A stretch of DNA of 64,000 nucleotides. Source: Paraspadella gotoi (Eukaryota > Chaetognatha). The notes beneath the pieces were generated by a model, which searched no databases, had not been told where the DNA came from, and was given only the letters and a program-made list of their open reading frames with translations. The stretch lies in the NCBI GenBank assembly GCA_051294375.1, contig CM119265.1:13198124-13262123 (forward strand). The letters are read 5' to 3'. Position 1 is the first letter of the stretch, and every line of letters starts with the position of its first letter. The position numbers and the translations under genes were made by a program. This document shows positions 1 to 64,000 of the stretch, piece after piece.

Positions 1-493
1 TTCTTTTCATACTTTCATAGAATTGAAAGGGGTGACAAAAAGTAAATAAAGTCAACTCGACAAATTGTTATTTACTATTTATAACCTACTTTTCACCTAC
101 TGCGTTTTCATTTGTTATTGCTTCACGGCATTTCACTTTTCCCCGTGACAAAACGCCGAGGAGACTGACGTCTCGTCAACCTCACTTAATCTCACCGCGA
201 CAATTGGACTCACGCCCGTGACGTGAACAAGGGTGGCCCACTGGCCCCGCGTCTTGTTGCGACTTGTCGGAATTTTTACTCTCCTCTTTCCCAACGAAAG
301 ACGACAACGACCATGTCGCTTGTCACTTATGACGAAAGCCTTTCTCGCAAATTCTGGCCTCCGTTTCACGTAATTACTTTTCTCTTTCGCTTTAGCCAAA
401 ATATATTCGTTATGCTTCAAGTTACAAGTCGATTTGCTGTTGAGCGTCTCTTCAATTTGTAGTACAAATAGCGAATTTCTGAAACAAGCTGCT

Positions 494-496
494 CTT

Positions 497-567
<71 letters not shown>

Positions 568-569
568 AT
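494..569 (+). repeat. (CT)n tract
   Basis: Nearly perfect CT dinucleotides with two short breaks. Confidence 0.95.
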
Positions 570-2109
570 CTGTTCGAATCTTTCTTTCTTTCTCTCTCTT
601 TGTCATTAACATGTTGTTATCCTTTTGCCTCTTCGCACCCTCGCTTCTTAAATTATGCAGACCGATGATAAACTACCGCGTTAACCTTTTATCCTTTTTC
701 CGGTTCGGCTTCAAATTTGTAACTCGGTTTCCCGACCAAAAAAAAATGGTGGGTTCGCGTAGCCGACTTTAATAATTCATCGATTTAACTAATTTTTCCG
801 CCCCCAAAAATAAATTAACTAAAGTGTTAATATTCATCTTGTAAATTTCCTAATTACTCAACCATTGACTTCACCCAACCGTGGTGGGAAATGAGGCACA
901 GTTGATCATAAAACGATAAACATGTGTTGGTAAAAGATATAAATTTCTCTTTAGAAAAAAGGGGGAAAAAATTCGTGGTGCCGGTGGCGGGCAACAAAAC
1001 AATTTGTCTTCGTCCGGCGGTCCATTTCCTCTTTCTGTCTGTCTTTCTTTCTTTCTTTCTTTTTTTCTTTTTTTCTTTCTTTCTTTCCCTATTTCTTTCT
1101 TTTCTTTTTTCTTTCTATGTTTTTTATTATTACCTGGTCAAATGAAAGCTACAAAGAAATGGATACAATTTATTTTTAATTATGATTTAATTTCGAACGA
1201 AAAGTGTTTTATCCATAAAAACAGTTTAAAAAATTTTTAAAAAGGTAAACAAATGTAAACAGAGCATAAAATTAAATGCCACTTAATTGCTAAACAAAAA
1301 AAATATAACTACCTACGCTCTGCGAAGTTATTTACTTCCAATTTATTACACTAATAAAAAAATCCAATATTTAATAAAAAAAAAAAGGAAAAATAATTTT
1401 CCGAAAAATTTCGATTCTCGCAAAAAAAAAAAAAAAAAAAATTTCAGTCGTTATTAACTTTATGAAAGTTGCAACATTGTATTGACTATCCTAATCTTCG
1501 CCACAATTAAATTTGCGCGCGTTCTCGTTTTAATTAAGCCTAACTATAACTAATCTCACTGTCCTCTGAACGCGCTACAACTTGCGTATATATATCGCCC
1601 TTAACCTCTCAGATTATCGTCCCTACAACCCCCTTGAGTTTTCTTCAGCCCTCCCATCTGCCTTGAACCATCTTTTTTATGGCTATTCCGTCGTCGTCGT
1701 CATTTTCGTCGTCGTCGTCGTCATTTTCGTCGTCGTCGTCGTCCGGACGTCGTCGATGTCGTCGTTGTAGTTTATGGCGACGACTACGAGAAGCGAAAGA
1801 AACCGAAAGGATCCATTTTCGTCGTTATCGTCGTCGTCGTCGTCGTCGTCGTCTTCGATGATGTCGGAGTCGCATCTGTAACGTCCGGGTCGTCGTTAGT
1901 AGCTCGAACTGTATTATAGCGAGACAAAAAAAACTTAATATAATACTATTATATATAATATATATAATATATATAATACTATTATTAATAGTATATTCTT
2001 TTCTTCTCCTTCAACAGGTGCCAGACTTAAACTGTTGACAAAAGAACAATTTCGTTTAATAAGGCGACTGTTGAGTGTTGACTCATCTATAACGGCTTTA
2101 TCGACGAGT

Positions 2110-2245
2110 GGTGCCTCATCTGTAGTAGGGATTGACGGTAAATACCTCATCTGTAGCAACGGTATTGACAATAGATGCCTCATCTGTAACATCGATATCG
2201 AAGAGTGGTGCCCGATCTGTCGCAACGGTTTAAAAGATCGTCCGG
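2110..2245 (+). repeat. Degenerate 33-base repeat, 4 copies
   Basis: The phrase TGCCTCATCTGTA recurs every ~33 bases (last copy TGCCCGATCTGT), with ATTGAC-like spacer ends. It encodes a Cys-rich stretch (CLICN.., CPICR..) in one frame, but no splice model supports a gene. The exact unit length is shared with the 23.9-kb minisatellite; the sequence is not. Confidence 0.6.
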
Positions 2246-2665
2246 CTATCAAACAGCAAAGATGCAGACTTTGTTGTCCAGAGGTGAGGAAAATTAAAGG
2301 AAGTAAGAAATAAATATGATTTTAAATAAAATACTACCGTAGGAGAATGTATGATAAAATATATACGTTTTAATACTTGTATTAACGAATAATTTGATAC
2401 ATAAATGAATAAATATAACCAGGCAAAGTATTTCCCGATTTACCGCAGATCCACATGTTGAGTCTTGAGAGACACAAATTTTTCGCCTCCAGAAAAAGAG
2501 ACATCCTCTTTTTTTTCCTTCTCTCTCATGATATCAGAACCACTTTTCTCCTCGCCCTTTGCCGCTGCTGTTGCAGCTTGTTGCAGCTGCTGAAGCTGCT
2601 TAATGAAAGGCTCCAGATTTATGTTTCTGGCCAAAAAAAAAGGCGGAGAAAAAAAAACGGTGGGG

Positions 2666-2734
<69 letters not shown>

Positions 2735-3114
2735 AGAGAGAGAGAGAGAGAGTTTTGCTCCTGCGCCAGTAACTCTGTTTTAACGCAGTCGAAAAATTGT
2801 AGCGTTTACGTTAAATGCAGCTGCAAAGCATTACAGACGACCGATCGTTTTCTACGATTGCTGTCGCCGTTTGAACGACGTTCGCTTCACGCCGACCATC
2901 TTGTATTTTACGCCCCCCGTTTTTTTTTTGCGTGCAACGTCGTTGCGTGCAGCGTCGTTTATGCGTAACGTAGCGTAGACGACATGAATTGGTAATAAAA
3001 AGAAGGGGAGGAAAAAAACATCTTTCAAACCATCATCGTACGTCGCAAGTCATGAATTTCCCCGCGCCTCCATAATGTAATATCTCTCGTGGAAAATAAG
3101 CGGTTAACGTAAAC

Positions 3115-3136
3115 TTCTCTCTCTCTTCTCTCTCCT

Positions 3137-3182
<46 letters not shown>

Positions 3183-3229
3183 TCTCTCTCTCTTCTCTCT
3201 CTCTCCTCTTCTTCTCTCTCTCTCCTCTC

Positions 3230-3272
<43 letters not shown>
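3115..3272 (+). repeat. (CT)n-rich tract
   Basis: CT repeats broken by TT and CC every 10-30 bases. Confidence 0.95.
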
Positions 3273-3275
<3 letters not shown>

Positions 3276-3593
3276 GAACGAAACATATAAAGCATATAAC
3301 CATAAAGAAAAACCTCTTCCTCCTCCTGTTTTGATGATCGTAAACAACCGAGGCTGTTTGCATCACATAAAGTCCTGACTGTATCAACGATTTATTTCTT
3401 AATATTCTTTATTATTCTTTAGGATTTTTTCCTTAATAAGAAAGGATAGGTAGTATTTTTCAGAGATGTATTATTTTTCCTAAATTGAACGGAGAGTCGT
3501 TTCGTAAAACATTTCAATTTTCTCCGCGTATATTTTCGTTTCTTCGCGCAATTTTTTGTCCGTTGCGAATAACATAGGTGTCAAGGGCGCCAT

Positions 3594-3634
3594 AGAGAGA
3601 GAGAGAGAGAGGAAGAGAGAGAGAGAGGAGAGAG

Positions 3635-3708
<74 letters not shown>
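3594..3708 (+). repeat. (GA)n tract before a lectin exon
   Basis: GA repeats ending 53 bases before the 3762 acceptor. Confidence 0.95.
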
Positions 3709-3761
3709 CGAATTATACGCAGACTCTCAACTCAGAATATACTATTTTCTTTCTCTTTAAG

Positions 3762-56949
<53,188 letters not shown>

Positions 56950-57596
56950 GCGGCGCCGACGAATACTGAAGACGACGACAACTGCGTTCGACGACGACGA
57001 CGACGACGACCGCAGGATTTAAAAAAAAAAATTTCTAAAATAATACTTAGTAGTTTTTTCTTCCATCGTTTACATTAGACGCTAGTTTTCGCAATTATTT
57101 TTCGTGCACCATGTTTTTAAGCAAAATTAATTTAAAAAAATCTATTCGTGTAATTATTTCCCTCCCTCCTCCCTGGCCTTCCTCGCGTATGTTTAAAAAA
57201 AAAAAACAAAACCCGATTGTTGTGTTAATTAACAGAGTAATTTCTTCTGTTACGATACATCTCTCTAAATATTTATAGGTAGAATGTATTCTTTTTTTTT
57301 ATAGAAAATTGTTATCATCGTGGATCATTTTTCTCCCTCTTAGTCGTTTTTTTTTTTCATTTGTTTGTCCGAAAGCTATGGTATAATTCTTATTACGAAA
57401 ATTGTGATATGCTGCGACTCATGTCACAAACAGATAAAAAAAATGTGGCGGCTGTGAATGATTGTGCAGTGCCTCACAATTGCGTTTAATTTTCAATCTT
57501 CTGTCGATTGTTCGTCTTCTGGGTCGAGGAGTTAGTGTTTCTAGTCAAGCTATTGAAGGACTATTTAACTCAATTAAAAAAAAAAAATCATAAATA

Positions 57597-58491
57597 CAGA
57601 TCTGCTCAAAAAAAGTTTAAACTTTGAACCCCCTACTATCTCGCTTGTTTGTCGTCCTATTGATTAAAACTTGGGTTTATATGAAAGCCGAGACAAATAT
57701 CTTTTATTCGAAGCCATAACAACGTTTTAAGGCTAAATATTATAGAAGCAGTGCTAAAATCAAAAAATGGATCAAAATTTTATCTTACAATTTCCTTTTT
57801 TGCGAAAAAAATTTCTTATTTATCTTTGTTTTTGTTTTTTTACCATAAAAACTTCAAAACAGCTAAACCCCAAAAAGAAAGCTGAACTTTGGAAGGCGGG
57901 TTTGTCAAGATATAGGATCGCCAAATAGCTTCATTTCTCTCCTACAGCCATCTGCAGAGTTGTCAACAAATTTGAAGCAACTGGAAACCTTGGACGAGCT
58001 GTTGGAAGCAAGCGGCCTTGCATGTCCACAAAGAGCAAGGACGATGACCTGGAAAGTCTCGCAATTCAAGACCGTAAGGCTTCTGCAAGCCAGTTGAGAA
58101 AAAAATGGAGAGAAGAGGAATTGTTGCCAGACATTTAACAGTAAATGGGAGGCTTTTCATGGAGGATAGAGCTCCTGGATACAAAGCCAAAGCCCCCCCA
58201 AAATTTAATGAGGAAAATGTCTGGTCAAGGATGGAAAGGGACATTTTGCAGTACAACGCAATGACAGTCGACAAAATAAAAAAAAATTTAAAACGCATTT
58301 GGGGAAGCTGAACCCTTCATATTTGCCCAGCCTCTACGACTCTCTCCCTCGTCTCATGGAAATGGTGCTGGAAGCAAATGGTGGTCCGGCAATGTATTAA
58401 CTAACTGAATCCTAAAAAGTGTTATTTTCCTTCAAATAACGAAATAAAATGCTTTTATCATAACTACTAAACTTTTTTTGGAGCAGATCTG
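57597..58491 (+). mobile_element. Tc1/mariner transposon relic with TIRs and TA duplication
   Basis: The ends are inverted repeats (CAGATCTGCTC...AAAAAAAGTTTA and its complement TAAACTTTTTTT..GAGCAGATCTG) flanked by TA at 57595-57596 and 58492-58493. That is the standard Tc1/mariner target duplication. At 895 bases it is about half the length of a full element, so the catalytic DDE core has been deleted. Confidence 0.85.
57869..58400 (+). pseudogene. Broken Tc1-type transposase
   Basis: The first part (57869-58138) reads PKKKAELWKAGLSRYRIAK, stop TAG at 57926, then the second DNA-binding helix region ICRVVNKFEATGNLGRAVGS. It is the paired-like helix-turn-helix of Tc1 transposases. A stop at 58136 ends the frame. 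The last part, in another frame up to 58400, reads SLYDSLPRLMEMVLEANGGP, the typical Tc1 C-terminus. The stop, frame shifts and loss of the DDE core make it dead. Confidence 0.8.
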
Positions 58492-59484
58492 TACATAATA
58501 ATTCAATTCGATAATTTGAATAAAAATTTAAAAAATGGGCAGTGTTAACAAAGTGTAACGCTCAAACTTATTTCCATCTTTACCAAAAACAAATTAATCT
58601 ATCAATTACGGTTTCGGTCTTAGTTTAAATGAATTTTTTAAAACAGGGATAGTTTAAAAATGAGGCGCTATTAGTAAACCCTTTGTTGAACCTCTGTTCA
58701 GAAATTATAAAAGTCATCTGTCATCGTTACATTCATTTGATTTTTTAACTCGGCCTAATAGTTTAAAATTCCCCTCATTTTTAGTAAAATCTTTTTTCGG
58801 GCACCACTACGTTTCTTATTTCACAGAATATTCTATTTTTTTGCTTTGCGTGCCAAAATTCACGTCGTGTTAATGTGAAACATACTAACAAGTTGGTTCC
58901 GTCTGTTACTGTTGCACTTTGTGGCTATCATAGTTTAGAGTATAAATACAGATGTTTAGTCATCAATTTGTAACTAATTTCTTTCGCAAGAGTCGTTATT
59001 AGTTTAAGAATTACAAAGTAGATATAAAGGCAGGTTGCAGGAGTAATTTTTTTGGAACAAGGTTCGCCAAATTTTTATAAAAGTTGTCGGAAGTTTTTTT
59101 CAACGTTCACGAGAGTCGATTATAACTATTACTAAACCATTAATAAGTTTTATTCACTTATAATCTAATTCGTGAAAACCTATTCTGACAGACGGCATGA
59201 GATGCTCTTTTTTTGCACATTAGCAAGATCGGGATGAGAGCTACCCTCCCGCGGAAGAGTTTTCAGCATCATGCAATAAAAGATCAGTAACCGTAGTCAG
59301 ATCAGAAAGGAAAAACCTAAAGGAACCCTTGCGCCAAAGCGAGAAGAAAAAGAGAGAAAAAGAGAGAGAGAGAGAGAGAGGAGATGAGGAGGAGAAGAGA
59401 GAGGAGAGAGAGAGAGAGAGAGAGAGTGAGAGACAAGAGTGCGAACTCTTCGCTGCCCCATCTTGTTATTTTTTTTCCGGTACG

Positions 59485-59497
59485 GTTGCCAAGCGAC
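59485..59497 (+). promoter_or_regulatory. X-box-like RFX site upstream of RABL2
   Basis: GTTGCCAAGCGAC matches the loose RFX X-box consensus RYYVYY-N(1-3)-RRNRAC exactly, 522 bases before the RABL2 start codon. RFX factors drive many ciliary genes. The consensus is degenerate, and one match in ~600 bases on two strands is expected by chance about half the time, so this is only suggestive. Confidence 0.25.
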
Positions 59498-60018
59498 GGC
59501 GTCCCGGCTGCACGGAGTTCCTACCCAAAGAAAATGAACCGTTGAAAAAGTCCGGAGGAACGAATCCAGGGCGGAGCAACGACGCTTCCCTTTTATTAAA
59601 GTCCAGGTCCGCGTGTCTCTTTTATATGTCATGTCTCTGTCGGTCTTTCTCTCAATAACCTCGACGCCTCGAGGAATACCTTAAAATAAAGAGAGGACGA
59701 CGACGACAACGACGACGAGGGTTTGCGTGTTCTGCAATTGTCCACGAATTCCTTCTTCCAAAATCTTCGCCTTTTACTTTGATTGTTTAACTTTGACGTA
59801 TTTAGAAGAAAAATCCATCAACGGAATAAAAAAAAAAAACAAAAAAACAAACGTGGAAACATGGAAACGACGCAAGCGTTTAACCGTGATTTTACAGAAT
59901 AAAAACGAGACAAAACGGTCGCTCACTTTGAGCGCTTCGTTTCGTCGGAGGGTGGTATAACATAGGACGCCTTCTGGACCTCCAGCGTCAACGGCCGGAC
60001 CTTTCTTCGTCGAACACG

Positions 60019-61691
<1,673 letters not shown>

Positions 61692-61718
61692 CGTGCTCTT
61701 AACGTGCTCTTAACGTCG

Positions 61719-61724
61719 AATAAA
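61719..61724 (+). promoter_or_regulatory. Poly(A) signal of RABL2
   Basis: AATAAA lies 28 bases after the stop codon, so the 3' UTR would be very short. Confidence 0.6.
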
Positions 61725-64000
61725 CTAAAACTTCACTCAGACCAGTTTTTCCTTTTTTTTTCTTAATACTTGTTCATCTCGTTTTTCGCGATATTGACTT
61801 GCAATGTACACTGTTTCACTTTTATCTCAATAGATAATTTTAATGCCCGCCGTTGAACTAGAAAGTTGCTTTCTATAGGGACAAAAACAAATTTAATAAG
61901 ACGTCTAAAAATATCATTATGGTCGGAGACTCCGAAAGAGAGGCCGACAAAGGCGTTGAAAGAAGGATCAATGCAGAAAATGTTTTACAAAGATGGCGAC
62001 AAATTAAGTTAGTTTTAAGATTAAAGAGAAAAAGAAAAAAAATGACGGAGTATGTAAAAACAGTTTAAAAAAAAGCAAAACGTAGACTGAGATGTGAAAT
62101 TAAAGAATGGCAAATATGGGAGATAATCAAAATGAACGAGACGGGGTCGCCTTGTGATCGAGGACAAAAAATAAGCCAAGCAATCGAGGATTCCAGCGAG
62201 CGAAATTCGAAAGAGTATCGAAAGAGCGTCCAACTTACCAATTCGTCTTTTCAAGTTTTTATCTATCGTGGAAGGATCGACTCAACTGACTTTAAAAATA
62301 ATAAGATTAAAAAGACTTTTTGGTGTATAGTATCATATTTATTTAACGAGCTTGAAAAAAAATATAGGACCATGCTACTTTCCACTGAAATATACAATAA
62401 TTATGATACTACTACTTCACTTGATAGCGGACTCTGAGCGTTCCGGAAAAATCCCCACCTTCAACATTACCCAACAAATAAAATAAAACGAATAAAAAAA
62501 TGGGGAAAAATATTTGCTTCTGAAGCCAAGCGTTTTGTTCATTAAATTCCGCTGCCGAAGAGAAGCATCGCTGGTTAAAGAAAAAAAGAATCGAAAGATA
62601 CATAATTTATTGTTCATTCATCCTCTGCTTGAATCTAGAGTAAAGTTGGATGTATATGTTTTGTTTTTGTATAAAAGTAAAAACTTTGATTAAAATATTT
62701 CTAAAACATTTTTTTTCCTAGGTACGATTCAGTTTAGACGTAAACCCGAAAAAAAGTCATATTTTATGATCTTTCGAAAGAAATAAACGATCACGACAAC
62801 ATCTATAATATCACAGTGCGAATGCCAGTGGTTTTTTGTTTTTTTTAAGAGGATGACGTATAATATATTAAATAAGGTCACGATAGAGTTACCCCCAAAG
62901 CTCTATTTTGCTAAGCTACGACTCATTTATTAAAACTACGGCTAATTGTAGCGAGATAACTACATCTACGAGTGATGGCATCGGCGGGCAACAACGCCCC
63001 CGTCCGACGGATGGCGAGAAAGGGGTTTTGTATATAAAAAGACGAGATATAAAAGATGGCGCTAAGTTAGTTGGACACGAGATCACAAGGAATGTTAGTA
63101 TAAACATAAAAAAAAAACTCGTTATCTTTAAGTCTGGTCATTATCCAAACCCATTCTACATTGTAATCATTTGGGAAAACAGCTTTTTCTGTTGCTTACT
63201 CGCCATAATTAAAGTGGGGGGGGGGAAATTCCGGGTCTTCTTTTATAAACGATTTTGGTTAAAAAGAGAGACATTTCGTAGATGGGCTCATCAACTTTGG
63301 ACCAAGATAACACTTTCTCTCAATAAAAAAATTTAAATTGAAAATAGGTATTAAATATTCTTTAACGTCTACTGATTTTAGATTTAATTTTTCGAATAAA
63401 TTTCCTTGTGATTTGGTTGTTACAAGCGATAATTTTTTTTAGCTTCTTCGGGATCCATGGTACATTGATGGTGCAATGTGTGTTCGTAACGGTTCCATCC
63501 CAATTCATTTTGAGATGTTATAACTTAAATTTAGAATCTCATTGGAAACAACTTCATCAGATGACATCCGGGTTTGTTTTTTAATATTTTTTTTTTATTC
63601 AAGTAGCTCATCTCATTGTTTTTTTTTTTGGGGTTGCGTTTCTCATTTTTGATAATAATTCGGTTTTCAATGGCAAATGGAAGATGAAAAATGTCTCATT
63701 GCGTTTAAAAATGAACAGGAAACACGACATGACATCCTAACTTCACATGACACTAATATTACGACACAGATAGAATAGTAACATTTAGTTTGTTTAGTAA
63801 AAAGTTAAGATTTGATTTGTATTAGTGACGCAGGGTGTTGAGTGAGAGATTTCGTCTATCACAAAAAAGAAAAACACGAAATGAGAGGAGTACACTTTTT
63901 TGTTTTGTTTTTTTTTTGTTCTGTGTGAGTGAGTGTGATGCTCGCCTTAATCAGCTGGGAACCACGAAGCCATTTACGAAGACAGAGGCCAGGGACGCAG
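61725..64000. other. Region 3' of RABL2; no gene recognised
   Basis: AT-rich DNA with short open frames without splice support. It contains hammerhead-like fragment 5. The last 45 bases may enter an exon cut by the window edge. Confidence 0.5.
63505..63578 (-). repeat. Hammerhead-core-like fragment 5
   Basis: On the minus strand CTGATGAAGTTG (plus 63549-63560) is followed by a degenerate stem. The arms pair weakly. It is listed because all five such cores lie on the minus strand. Confidence 0.2.

Larger units (their letters stand above)
1..3761. other. 5' flank or first intron; no supported exon
   Basis: CT, TTTC, GTC and GA tracts, AT-rich spacers and the degenerate 33-base repeat. I see no secure coding sequence. 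The start of the large lectin gene may lie here or off the window. Confidence 0.6.

Noticed and set aside
434-772. Long Ser/Leu or Glu/Arg frames over CT and GA tracts, here and at many other sites
   Set aside because: They are translations of dinucleotide repeats, open on both strands, with no start context, splice sites or complexity.
2035-2283. Cys-rich frame (CLICN, CPICR) resembling a zinc finger
   Set aside because: It falls on a degenerate 33-base repeat, and the cysteines recur with the repeat period.
61860-62010. Possible LINE reverse transcriptase remnant (VERRINAENVLQRW)
   Set aside because: Too short, with no catalytic motifs and no flanking element structure.
63955-64000. Exon cut by the right edge (frame GNHEAIYEDRGQGR)
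   Set aside because: The acceptor TAATCAG has a weak pyrimidine tract and the donor is outside the window, so it cannot be supported.

Overview
This window is eukaryotic, from a draft scaffold of an invertebrate animal. The evidence is split genes with GT-AG introns, 13 blocks of N, very heavy (GA/CT)n and (ACG/CGT)n microsatellites, tRNA-derived SINE-like repeats, a dead Tc1/mariner transposon, C-type lectins of animal type and a RABL2 ciliary GTPase. I cannot name the species. Low gene density with heavy simple repeats would suit an arthropod such as a crustacean, but that is a guess.

Main gene, 3.76-56.95 kb, + strand: joining splice sites by reading phase gives one very large gene for a type II membrane C-type lectin. 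A disordered cytoplasmic N-terminus (exons at 3762, 5572 and 7205) leads to one transmembrane exon (11519), a stalk (13097, 20512), and then a C-type lectin domain (CTLD) split over exons at 21066, 21927, 23632, 54743, 55856 and 56880. The phases agree from 7205 to the stop codon. One exon seems to be missing between 5697 and 7205, where a 10-N gap lies. The start codon is not settled. The CTLD carries a polyglycine insertion and a 120-base, phase-neutral exon that could be a cassette.

Nested genes: the 31-kb intron that cuts the CTLD (23752-54742) contains a second complete type II membrane C-type lectin gene on the same strand (26018-28668, 421 aa). On the opposite strand it contains at least one exon (42797-42979) with the second half of an LDL-receptor class A module. 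A possible upstream exon of that gene is at 44034-44221. Another antisense gene end lies in an earlier intron: a Cys-rich C-terminus at 15709-16008.

Right end, 60.0-61.7 kb, + strand: a complete six-exon RABL2 gene (232 aa) with a poly(A) signal. A Tc1/mariner relic lies between the two gene blocks at 57597-58491.

Repeats and assembly: a ~330-base repeat family occurs as a tandem triplet (14.67-15.6 kb) and as scattered copies. A duplicated block with many indels fills 16.15-19.1 kb and looks like unpolished long-read sequence. Several palindromes on the minus strand carry hammerhead-ribozyme-like cores of the kind known from Penelope-like elements. Near-identical sequences flank several N gaps and are probably assembly or haplotype artefacts. 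Outside the features listed I see mostly AT-rich or pyrimidine-rich non-coding DNA.
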